Shown one piece after another: positions 1 through 5,419 of a stretch of 5,600 nucleotides of DNA. Position 1 is the first letter of the stretch, and the number at the start of each line of letters is the position of its first letter. Both the position numbers and the translations under genes were made by a program. Source of the stretch: Coleofasciculus sp. S288 (GTDB lineage Bacteria > Cyanobacteriota > Cyanobacteriia > Cyanobacteriales > Coleofasciculaceae); the NCBI GenBank assembly GCA_020216575.1, contig JAIUYC010000350.1, forward strand, positions 1 to 5,600, read 5' to 3'. A model generated the notes under the pieces. The model did not search any database. It worked only from the letters and a program-made list of their open reading frames with translations, and was not told the DNA's origin.

Positions 1-933
1 CGAACCTCTGGTGATTCCCCTATTATCAAGGCTTTGATTGCCGCCGCCGCCAATGGTAAGCAGGTTGCAGCGTTGGTGGAAATAAAAGCTCGCTTTGATG
101 AACAAAGCAACATCAATTGGGCAAACGAGTTAGAAAAAGCAGGTGTCCATGTCGTGTACGGAGTGGTAGGGCTAAAGACCCATACCAAAATAGTACTGGT
201 TGTTCGTCAAGAAGGAGAAGCTCTCCGTTGCTATGTTCATATCGGCACGGGTAACTACAATCCCAAGACGGCAAAACTTTATACTGACTTGGGGTTGTTG
301 AGTTGTCGAGATGAACTTGGTGCGGACTTAACGGATTTGTTCAACTACCTGACGGGCTTCTCCAAACAGAAATCTTACCGCAAGTTGCTAGTAGCACCCG
401 TAACCTTACGCGATCGCTTGGTTGCCTTAATTCGGCGTGAAATTAAACATTGCCAGAACGACCATCCCGGTCGCATCATCGCCAAGATGAATGCCCTGAT
501 TGACCCCCAACTCATCCGAACATTGTATGAAGCCTCCCAGGCAGGTGTACAGATCGACCTAATTGTGCGCGGCATGTGCTGCCTGCGTCCTGGTATTGAA
601 GGGGTGAGCGACAATATCCGCGTTATTAGTATTATCGGTCGCTACCTCGAACACTCTCGAATCTTTCACTTCCATAACAAGGGTCAGGAAGAGGTCTTTA
701 TTGGCAGTGCCGACTGGATGCCTCGCAATCTGGATCGGCGGGTGGAGGCAGTTACTCCTGTTGAAGACCCCGATAGCGCTACGCAGTTGAAGGAGATTTT
801 GAGCATTCTGTTGGCAGATAACCGTCAAGCTTGGCAGCTTCAGCCTGATGGCTCCTACATCCAGCCTCGTCCAACGGAGGGCAATCCAGAGCTTAGTGCT
901 CAAGAAGTACTGATGGAGCGGTTGGGGCGATAA
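1..933 (+). CDS. ppk1: Polyphosphate kinase 1, C-terminal part (5' end outside window)
   Basis: Ppk1 reversibly transfers the gamma-phosphate of ATP onto a growing polyphosphate chain through a phosphohistidine intermediate, storing phosphate and energy. The frame is open from base 1, so the TTG at 34 is not a real start. The 310 visible residues cover the two C-terminal phospholipase-D-like catalytic domains. Against E. coli Ppk (from memory), residue 1 of the window is the Mg-binding Arg of the YRT(S)xDSP motif (R375), residue 31 is the Arg of KARFDE (R405), residue 61 is the autophosphorylated His of GLKTH (H435), and residue 218 is the second conserved His in RYLEHSR (H592). The offset of 374 is constant throughout, so I see no indels in this span. 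Also present are [18 protein letters not shown] and [16 protein letters not shown], all family hallmarks. The C-terminus looks complete and ends at TAA. Typical length is ~700 aa, so about 55% of the gene lies upstream. A HIP1 site lies at 410-417. Confidence 0.97.
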   Translation, partial: RTSGDSPIIKALIAAAANGKQVAALVEIKARFDEQSNINWANELEKAGVHVVYGVVGLKTHTKIVLVVRQEGEALRCYVHIGTGNYNPKTAKLYTDLGLLSCRDELGADLTDLFNYLTGFSKQKSYRKLLVAPVTLRDRLVALIRREIKHCQNDHPGRIIAKMNALIDPQLIRTLYEASQAGVQIDLIVRGMCCLRPGIEGVSDNIRVISIIGRYLEHSRIFHFHNKGQEEVFIGSADWMPRNLDRRVEAVTPVEDPDSATQLKEILSILLADNRQAWQLQPDGSYIQPRPTEGNPELSAQEVLMERLGR

Positions 934-966
934 AGAATTTGCGATCGCCTTTTGTCGTGATGAATA

Positions 967-991
967 AAGCCGTGCTAGAAGCACGGGGCTT
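967..991. terminator. Hairpin downstream of ppk1, possible terminator or repeat
   Basis: AAGC-CGTGCT (967-976) pairs with AGCACG-(GG bulge)-GCTT (980-991) across a 3-nt AGA loop, starting 34 bp after the ppk1 stop. A short T run (1003-1007) follows at a distance, so it is not a textbook Rho-independent terminator. Its position suggests the 3' end of the ppk1 transcript, but it could equally be one copy of an interspersed cyanobacterial hairpin repeat. The stem is directly visible; the role is inferred. Confidence 0.35.
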
Positions 992-1009
992 GTATCCCAT
1001 CATTTTTGG

Positions 1010-1088
1010 TCAAAAAGTAGGGGCGGGTTTATCGGATTGAGTCGTGAGAAGCAGATATCTCGGTGAAACCCGCCCCTACGACTTTTGA
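1010..1088. repeat. Inverted-repeat element with 14-bp perfect GTAGGGGCGGGTTT arms
   Basis: GTAGGGGCGGGTTT at 1017-1030 is exactly reverse-complemented at 1066-1079, separated by 35 bp. The symmetry extends outward imperfectly: TCAAAA at 1010-1015 matches TTTTGA at 1083-1088, with a few unpaired bases between. There is no internal ORF. Transcribed, it would form a very stable GC-rich stem. Its form fits the small palindromic repeats scattered in filamentous cyanobacterial genomes; family membership is inferred from memory. It shares the arm sequence GTAGGGGC with the palindrome at 1125-1152. Confidence 0.7.
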
Positions 1089-1095
1089 ATCTGGG

Positions 1096-1190
1096 TCAGG
1101 ACTTACGCACAGACACCACATGTGGTAGGGGCATGGCATGCCATGCCCCTACAATTGATGCTTGAGAGACTTTCTTTGCGTAAGTCCTGA
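1096..1190. mobile_element. MITE-like 95-bp element with 14-bp perfect terminal inverted repeats
   Basis: TCAGGACTTACGCA at 1096-1109 is perfectly reverse-complemented at 1177-1190. The element is 95 bp and has no coding capacity, so if mobile it would depend on a transposase encoded elsewhere. I see no clear target-site duplication: the flanks are CTGGG on the left and GCTTA on the right. A second, unrelated palindrome fills its centre (1125-1152). I associate this end sequence with repeated cyanobacterial elements but cannot name the parent insertion-sequence family from the sequence alone. Confidence 0.65.
1125..1152. repeat. 28-bp perfect palindrome inside the MITE-like element
   Basis: The half-site GTAGGGGCATGGCA (1125-1138) is followed directly by its exact reverse complement (1139-1152), with no spacer. 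A 12-bp palindrome, ACCACATGTGGT, overlaps its left edge at 1115-1126. A spacer-free perfect palindrome can extrude as a cruciform in DNA but makes a strained hairpin in RNA. Its outer 8 bp match the arms of the neighbouring element at 1017-1079. Confidence 0.8.
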
Positions 1191-1315
1191 GCTTACTGTA
1201 CAAGCTTTCTTGCCTTCTGCCCGATTGGTGAGCCTGTCGAACCACTGCCTTGGAGCCTTCTTGCACTAGTCTCAGGGGCAATTTACACATTTGGGATGCT
1301 CCCCGGCAGAGAGAG

Positions 1316-1813
1316 TCAAGCAGTAGTAGCTGACCAATCAAGAGGTTGATTCTTGGGGTTATCAAATCGAATTGAGTTGATTGCCCAACTCTTAAAATCC
1401 GGTGCTGTTCGCGTTAGCTTTTGCAGAATCTCATCATTGACCCACAACACTAAGGGAAAGGGAAACTGCTTGCGAAACTCATCCCGTACTAAGTTCGTTG
1501 CCCCTAACACTTGCTCGATCGCAACGACTGATTCTAGACCAAATACCATCAAGGCTTCCGGTTTTGGCTCTTTAAGCGCTGTAAGAATGGTTGTAAACAG
1601 CGTACTAATCGATGGATGCAACGTGATTTCCTCGATTTTGAGTGGCGAGAGTTCTTGCAAGTGATTCACGATTTGCGATCGCAACGATGAAGAGTTGCAG
1701 CACACCAAAATCAGGGAAAACTGATCCTGAGACATGGCGATGGCTCTCGCCAGTTTTCTGAGCGCTCGCTTGTTGTTTAAAGGCAAATTTTCTGAATCAT
1801 ACTGGTTTGTCAT
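1316..1813 (-). CDS. Cyanobacterial hypothetical protein, N-terminal-domain-only (probably truncated)
   Basis: This 165-residue protein starts at ATG 1811-1813; a weak TTTGGATT lies about 9 bp upstream of the start. From memory it resembles the conserved N-terminal domain of much larger cyanobacterial proteins that continue into TPR repeats: the opening MTNQYDSENLPLNN, the core EALMVFGLESV, and FPFPLVLWVNDE followed by APDFKSWA. The order of hydrophobic strands (FSLILVCC at ~32-39, LMVFGLE at ~88-94, PLVLWVNDE at ~118-127) looks like an NTPase fold. However, the segment after the first strand (NSSSLRSQ) has no GKT/S, so a P-loop is absent or degenerate. Shortly after FKSWA, where larger relatives should continue, it ends with ~20 unrelated-looking residues and TGA. 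Downstream lies the repeat island. A HIP1 site falls at 1675-1682. Function is unknown. It may be a small stand-alone relative or the remnant of a broken gene. Confidence 0.75.
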   Translation of the reverse strand: MTNQYDSENLPLNNKRALRKLARAIAMSQDQFSLILVCCNSSSLRSQIVNHLQELSPLKIEEITLHPSISTLFTTILTALKEPKPEALMVFGLESVVAIEQVLGATNLVRDEFRKQFPFPLVLWVNDEILQKLTRTAPDFKSWAINSIRFDNPKNQPLDWSATTA

Positions 1814-2075
1814 GGTTTAATCCAAAGGCTTGATATCCAAATTTTTCAATTCAAAAGTGGTTTTGGCTCTTCAACATCGGGTGGTTGACCCAATGAGGTT
1901 GAAAGAGAACAACAGTCTGCTTTTAAAAAAGTCCGTTAAATTTTAATAAATCTTTAGATAGTTTACCAAACATCTACACAGCTTATACTCACTTCACGAG
2001 TACATCACGGCGGAAATAAAGCTACCCTTCAAAACCACTGGAACGATGGCAATATAAGTCTTTTGACCGTGTCGG

Positions 2076-2098
2076 GTTTGGGACGCAGGTTCCCAAAC
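2076..2098. repeat. Stem-loop with 8-bp perfect stem
   Basis: GTTTGGGA (2076-2083) pairs with TCCCAAAC (2091-2098) around a 7-nt loop. It is the first of three hairpins upstream of the SLH gene and has no T-tract, so it does not look like a terminator. Confidence 0.5.
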
Positions 2099-2167
2099 AT
2101 GGAGACGCGCCCGGAGGGTTTTGACTTTTGAAGGTGTGACTTCCAAGGGAGCGGTACTAGTGAGCGA

Positions 2168-2185
2168 CGGGGATGCCACACCCCG
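2168..2185. repeat. Short GC stem-loop
   Basis: CGGGG (2168-2172) pairs with CCCCG (2181-2185) across an 8-nt loop. A competing pairing is possible between GGTGTG (2133-2138) and CACACC (2177-2182). Short stems like this can occur by chance; it is listed because it lies in a cluster of such structures. Confidence 0.3.
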
Positions 2186-2235
2186 ATAAGGGTATGAAGG
2201 AAAGCCCCCAAAACCGATACAGTCAAACCAAGGCA

Positions 2236-2286
2236 ATAGCTTTTTATACTGGCAAGACGCCAAGAAGGCGAAGGAAGAAAAGCTAT
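2236..2286. repeat. Two-tier stem-loop upstream of the SLH gene
   Basis: ATAGCTTTT (2236-2244) pairs with AAAAGCTAT (2278-2286). Within the 33-nt apical region a second stem forms, CGCC (2258-2261) with GGCG (2267-2270), around an AAGAA loop. It ends 94 bp before the SLH-gene ATG, so in a leader transcript it could act as a folded 5' UTR element. Two TATACT hexamers sit in or beside its arms. The pairing is visible; any regulatory role is inferred. Confidence 0.4.
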
Positions 2287-2380
2287 ACTTTTTACGCTGC
2301 AACCTTTTCCTGGACTCTTCAGTCTTTCCTGATTAGTCCAAGACACTGGCGTCAAGTGTGTAATATCTATCTCAATCCCT

Positions 2381-4261
2381 ATGAAACGGTTTCTCAACAA
2401 CTTTTTTACAAGCGGTGCAGACGGGCTGGTTTCATTTAGCCGCACTTTTGGGCATCAGACTTGGTTGGTTTTCCTGTTTGTCTTGGGCTTGAGCATTGCG
2501 GTGTTGAAGCCAACGGCAGCCTTCTCGCAGACGAGGTTTAATGATGTCCAAGGACATTGGGTGCAACCGTGCATTGAACAGTTGGCACAGCGACGGATGG
2601 TTAACGGTTACCCGGATGGCAGCTTTAAGCCAAATGCGCCTGTAACGAGAGCGGAGTTTGCGGCGATGCTGGTGAGTGCCTTTCCCGATGCACCTATAGT
2701 ACGCGAAGGTGGCAAGTTTGCAGATGTACCGACAAACTACTGGGCAAGCAATGCTATCCGCAAGGTTTATCAAACAGGATTCCTCGCCGGTTATCCCGGT
2801 GGTGTGTTCCGCCCCAGTCAAAATATTCCCCGCGTTCAGGCATTGGTATCACTAGCAAGTGGGTTGAAGTACGTCCCCACTCAGCCTACTGTGGAGACAT
2901 TGAATGGAGCCTTTGCCGATGCGGCTGGAATCCCTGAGTATTCCCGAAGTGCGATCGCGGCGGCAACTGAAAAACAGCTTGTTGTTAGTTACCCGAATGT
3001 CCGGACGCTCAACCCCAATCAATTGGCGAGTCGTGCTGATGTTGCCGCATTTTTGTGCCAAGCGACGGGAACAACTGGGCTAGTGCCGTCCCAATACATT
3101 GCGAGAGTGGGGACACAAATACCCGACACGGCAAAAGGTGAGTTACGGGGAGTATGGCTGACGAATATTGATAGTGATGTACTCTTTTCCAGCCAGAATG
3201 TTACCGATGCCATCCAACGCCTGCACGAGCTAAACTTTAACACCATCTACCCTACCGTCTGGAATTGGGGCTATACCCTCTACCCCAGCAAAGTGGCAGA
3301 ACGAGTCACTGGGCGTGCGGTGAGACTGGTGACGCCGATAGACGAATCCCTCGATCCAAACTTGGGAACGCAAGGGCGAGATATGCTTGCAGAGATGATC
3401 GAGCAAGCTCATCAGAAAGATATCAGAGTCATTCCCTGGTTTGAGTTTGGCTTCATGGCACCGGCTGATTCCGAATTAGCCAAACGCCACCCAGATTGGC
3501 TCACTCAAACCGGACAAGGGGTAAAGATTAAGAAAGAAGGCACTCACGATCGCGTCTGGCTCAATCCCTTTAAACCGGAGGTGCAGCAGTTCATCCAAGA
3601 TTTAGTCGTCGAGGTAGTTAGCAATTATGACGTAGATGGTATTCAATTCGATGACCACTTCGGCTTGCCGTCTGATTTGGGTTACGACCCTTTTACTGTA
3701 GAGTTGTATAAAAAAGAACACCAAGGTAAAGCTCCCCCTACTGACCCTCAAAATGCCGAATGGGTGCGCTGGCGGGCGAATAAAATTACAGATTACCTGA
3801 CACGAGTATTTCGAGCGATTAAAGACCGTAAAAACAATGCCATCGTCTCCGTCTCTCCCAACCCACAACAAGACTCCTACCAATTCTTTTTAGCGGATTG
3901 GGCAACGTGGGAACGGCGAGGCTTGGTGGAAGAATTAGTGGTACAGATTTATCGAGATGATTTCAACCGATTTATCTCAGAATTAGAGAAACCGGAACTG
4001 AAGGCAGCACGCAGCCATATCCCTGTTGGGATTGGGATTCTGACTGGACTAAAAGAAAAACGAGTTTCCCTGTCACAAATCCAAAAGCAAGTTGATGCCG
4101 TTCGACAAAGGGGATTTGCTGGGGTATCGTTCTTCTTCTATGAAACCTTATGGAAGAATGCAGCAGAACCATCTGATCGGCGTCAGACTGCTTTTCGGTT
4201 ACTCTTCCCGATGCCAGCAGAACCCCCCGATCTTTTAGAAGCTTTGGAATCCTCTAATTAA
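2381..4261 (+). CDS. Secreted SLH-domain protein with family-10-like glycosyl hydrolase domain (GHL10/DUF187)
   Basis: A 626-residue envelope protein. The N-terminus is a long Sec signal or signal anchor: basic MKR, hydrophobic WLVFLFVLGLSIAVL (~28-42), and a probable cleavage near AFS-Q (~49-50). Three S-layer-homology modules follow at ~53-97, ~113-160 and ~178-228. The first two have the FxDVxxHW/NYW, GYPxGxFxP and R/A pattern; the third is degenerate (VSYPNVRTLNPNQLASRADVAAFL). SLH modules usually anchor proteins non-covalently to cell-wall polysaccharide or peptidoglycan. Residues ~254-610 form the GHL10 TIM-barrel: ELRGVWLTN at 254, NFNTIYPTVWNWG at 285, VIPWFEFGF at 350, VWLNPFKPEV at 392, DVDGIQFDDHFG (417-428) carrying the likely catalytic acidic residues, and GVSFFFYE near 581. 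E. coli DigH (YddW) of this superfamily cuts denuded peptidoglycan glycan strands, so a wall-glycan hydrolase is a reasonable but unproven role. ATG 2381 is chosen because it directly precedes the signal peptide; no clear Shine-Dalgarno is seen. Confidence 0.93.
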   Translation: MKRFLNNFFTSGADGLVSFSRTFGHQTWLVFLFVLGLSIAVLKPTAAFSQTRFNDVQGHWVQPCIEQLAQRRMVNGYPDGSFKPNAPVTRAEFAAMLVSAFPDAPIVREGGKFADVPTNYWASNAIRKVYQTGFLAGYPGGVFRPSQNIPRVQALVSLASGLKYVPTQPTVETLNGAFADAAGIPEYSRSAIAAATEKQLVVSYPNVRTLNPNQLASRADVAAFLCQATGTTGLVPSQYIARVGTQIPDTAKGELRGVWLTNIDSDVLFSSQNVTDAIQRLHELNFNTIYPTVWNWGYTLYPSKVAERVTGRAVRLVTPIDESLDPNLGTQGRDMLAEMIEQAHQKDIRVIPWFEFGFMAPADSELAKRHPDWLTQTGQGVKIKKEGTHDRVWLNPFKPEVQQFIQDLVVEVVSNYDVDGIQFDDHFGLPSDLGYDPFTVELYKKEHQGKAPPTDPQNAEWVRWRANKITDYLTRVFRAIKDRKNNAIVSVSPNPQQDSYQFFLADWATWERRGLVEELVVQIYRDDFNRFISELEKPELKAARSHIPVGIGILTGLKEKRVSLSQIQKQVDAVRQRGFAGVSFFFYETLWKNAAEPSDRRQTAFRLLFPMPAEPPDLLEALESSN

Positions 4262-4745
4262 GCTTCAATCCACTCTGGCTGGCAACCTCGTCTCTCTCTT
4301 GATGCAGCGAAGATATGTTACCTTCTCGCTTGATGAGTGCTCCAGATGCATCGGTGCGATAGATCCAGCGCTGCTGTCCATTAGCAACAGCGATTTGCCA
4401 GCCAGGAACTGACATTGGAACACACGTCACTCCAGCTTCTCTCAATCCCAGACATTTATCAGACCAAGTTTGAGCTTGGATATGGACAATGCGGAGGGCG
4501 GAGGTTGGTAGCCCCAATTCGTGTGAAGCATGTTGCAACACAGAATTACCAACCGATGCGGATAAGGTAGAACTCGACTGCACAGACTGATAAAGCGCCC
4601 CTTTAGTGTTGGGCGGTGTATGACCAACACTGAAGTACAGAATCACTGTGAATGCCAAAGCTTGGACAATCAAACCAGGCTTAAGCAATCGTTTCGCAAT
4701 TGTTCCGATCTCTAAATTAGTATTAGTACTGTTAAGGTCTTCCAT
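4254..4745 (-). CDS. Membrane-anchored cyanobacterial hypothetical protein
   Basis: Starting at ATG 4743-4745 gives 163 residues: a short N-tail with KR..K, one hydrophobic segment (~24-41, LIVQALAFTVILYFSVG), a Ser-rich linker, then a conserved-looking domain (~70-140). That domain carries LGLPTSALRI, QTWSDKCLGL, GVTCVPM, PGWQIAVANG and QRWIYRTDASG. Two cysteines (98 and 108) could form a disulfide outside the cytoplasm. I recognise this domain as recurring in cyanobacterial hypothetical proteins; its function is unknown. The frame stays open upstream to a GTG at 4917-4919, which would give 221 aa. I prefer the ATG because it places the hydrophobic segment where a signal anchor belongs. An AAGGAG lies 20 bp before the GTG, too far for ordinary use. 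The stop overlaps the convergent SLH gene's last codons by 8 bp. Confidence 0.8.
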   Translation of the reverse strand: MEDLNSTNTNLEIGTIAKRLLKPGLIVQALAFTVILYFSVGHTPPNTKGALYQSVQSSSTLSASVGNSVLQHASHELGLPTSALRIVHIQAQTWSDKCLGLREAGVTCVPMSVPGWQIAVANGQQRWIYRTDASGALIKREGNISSLHQERDEVASQSGLKLN

Positions 4746-4971
4746 GGCAAGTCTCGCAAGTGGATGCTTCAATCCCAAGGTGTGATCATTGGTAGATCGT
4801 GGCAGCACCCCAATGGTCAGTAACTCCGGAAGCCCTAAAAAACTTCTCCCGGGAGCAACATTGAATGCATGTGCAGAACGTTTTGATTTGGATTTAAAAC
4901 CATCTTCTCTAGCAGACACAACCCAACTGCAACAGAATTCTCCTTCAAAATACGTCTAATAGTAATCTCGC

Positions 4972-4993
4972 CGAAGTAACCAACTCTACTTCG
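4972..4993. repeat. Stem-loop, CGAAGTA/TACTTCG
   Basis: CGAAGTA (4972-4978) pairs perfectly with TACTTCG (4987-4993) around an 8-nt loop. It lies 53 bp upstream (minus sense) of the alternative GTG start of the hypothetical gene, so it could be an operator-like inverted repeat or part of its leader. No run of T follows on either strand. Confidence 0.4.
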
Positions 4994-5012
4994 TTGAGGG
5001 TTTACTACTGAC

Positions 5013-5027
5013 GTACTTCAAGAGTAC
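5013..5027. repeat. Short inverted repeat GTACT-N5-AGTAC
   Basis: GTACT (5013-5017) and AGTAC (5023-5027) form a 5-bp dyad with a 5-nt spacer, 20 bp from the previous hairpin. The spacing of the two dyads could suit a DNA-binding dimer, but a 5-bp arm is weak evidence. Confidence 0.25.
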
Positions 5028-5315
5028 TTACTGCAAACGCATAATGTTTTACAAAAGGTTAGACACTTGCACCTTGGCAATTGGTTCCGCAATGAATCTT
5101 TACGTTTTGAGAACCAGTGTCAATCCTTTTTCTTTCCAATTTTTATTCCCAGTAGACAACATCTTAACCAGGAAAATGGGATTTTGCCATCAGGATCTCG
5201 TGAAAATCGGATAACAATTCTGTTAAATCCTCCACAAGACCTATGGCAAAGGAAGAGTTTTCTAAATTCTCAAACTCTTCCAGGTGGTTAGTAGACCAAC
5301 CCCTTTAATATAACT

Positions 5316-5376
5316 ATAAAAAATTTTGTAACCTTTTCTCAACCTCCCTTGAGGCAGGAGCAAACAAAAATTTTAT
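5316..5376 (-). terminator. Possible terminator downstream of the minus-strand gene at the right edge
   Basis: The arms ATAAAAAATTTTGT (5316-5329) and ACAAAAATTTTAT (5364-5376) are near-perfect complements. They enclose a small GC hairpin, CCTCCC (5343-5348) with GGCAGG (5353-5358), that has one mismatch and a TTGA loop. Read on the minus strand, the structure begins 43 nt after the stop of the edge gene and its far arm contains a run of six T. The stem is mostly A-T, so termination strength is doubtful. Confidence 0.3.
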
Positions 5377-5419
5377 GTTTATTTATAGAGTTTATTGGGT
5401 TTAGATCATTAGGAAGGTA

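Larger units (their letters stand above)
934..1315. other. Gene-free repeat island between ppk1 and a truncated gene
   Basis: This 382-bp stretch between convergent genes has no credible coding sequence. It holds, in order, a HIP1 octamer (941-948), the hairpin at 967-991, a long inverted repeat (1010-1088), and an element with terminal inverted repeats (1096-1190). A tract (1191-1315) follows that contains GGTGAGCCTGTCGAACC near 1227, a sequence I recognise as resembling a common bacterial interspersed motif. The density of palindromes suggests a landing site for small non-autonomous repeats. Confidence 0.75.
1814..2380. other. 567-bp divergent intergenic region with structured sequence
   Basis: No convincing gene is present. 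The left part (about 1914-1985) is AT-rich and suits promoters for either flanking gene. The right part (about 2040-2290) is GC-richer and full of stem-loops. TATACT hexamers resembling a -10 box occur at 2245 and 2284 on the plus strand, but neither has a good -35 box at 17 bp. The SLH gene start at 2381 has no obvious Shine-Dalgarno. The region could carry a long 5' leader or an old mobile-element remnant; neither is demonstrated. Confidence 0.6.
4746..5419. other. Long, mostly gene-free region between two minus-strand genes
   Basis: The segment 4746-4919 may belong to the upstream gene if its GTG start is used. Beyond that, 4920-5419 (500 bp) is AT-rich and has no convincing gene. It contains two hairpins (4972-4993 and 5013-5027) and an AT-rich inverted repeat around a small GC hairpin (5316-5376). 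The promoter of the minus-strand hypothetical gene should lie in its left part, but I could not pick a reliable -35/-10 pair. Confidence 0.6.

Noticed and set aside
559..984. 141-codon minus-strand frame antisense to ppk1, with other antisense frames inside ppk1 and the SLH gene
   Set aside because: The sense strand encodes well-conserved proteins; the antisense frames have no recognisable content.
1220..1245. GGTGAGCCTGTCGAACC motif as a separate repeat element
   Set aside because: It resembles a widespread interspersed motif, but a single copy without clear symmetry cannot be delimited from this window alone.
1096..1365. 89-codon minus-strand frame through the repeat island
   Set aside because: It is mostly translation of the inverted repeats and intergenic DNA and overlaps the 3' end of the real minus-strand gene.
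2101..2240. Impression of a group II intron or IS605-type remnant
   Set aside because: No domain V hairpin, reverse transcriptase or transposase coding sequence is visible. Only a vague resemblance in helices remains, so it is kept as a test in the findings and not as a feature.
2029..2445. 138-codon minus-strand frame and the overlapping plus-strand frame 2173-2439 in the SLH upstream region
   Set aside because: Both run through the stem-loop cluster and into the SLH gene start, and neither translation resembles a protein family or has a credible ribosome binding site.
5067..5291. 74-codon plus-strand frame with TTG start and an AAAGG-like site upstream
   Set aside because: The peptide is of low coding character, with no motif, membrane segment or signal, in AT-rich intergenic DNA. 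Such a frame length is expected by chance.
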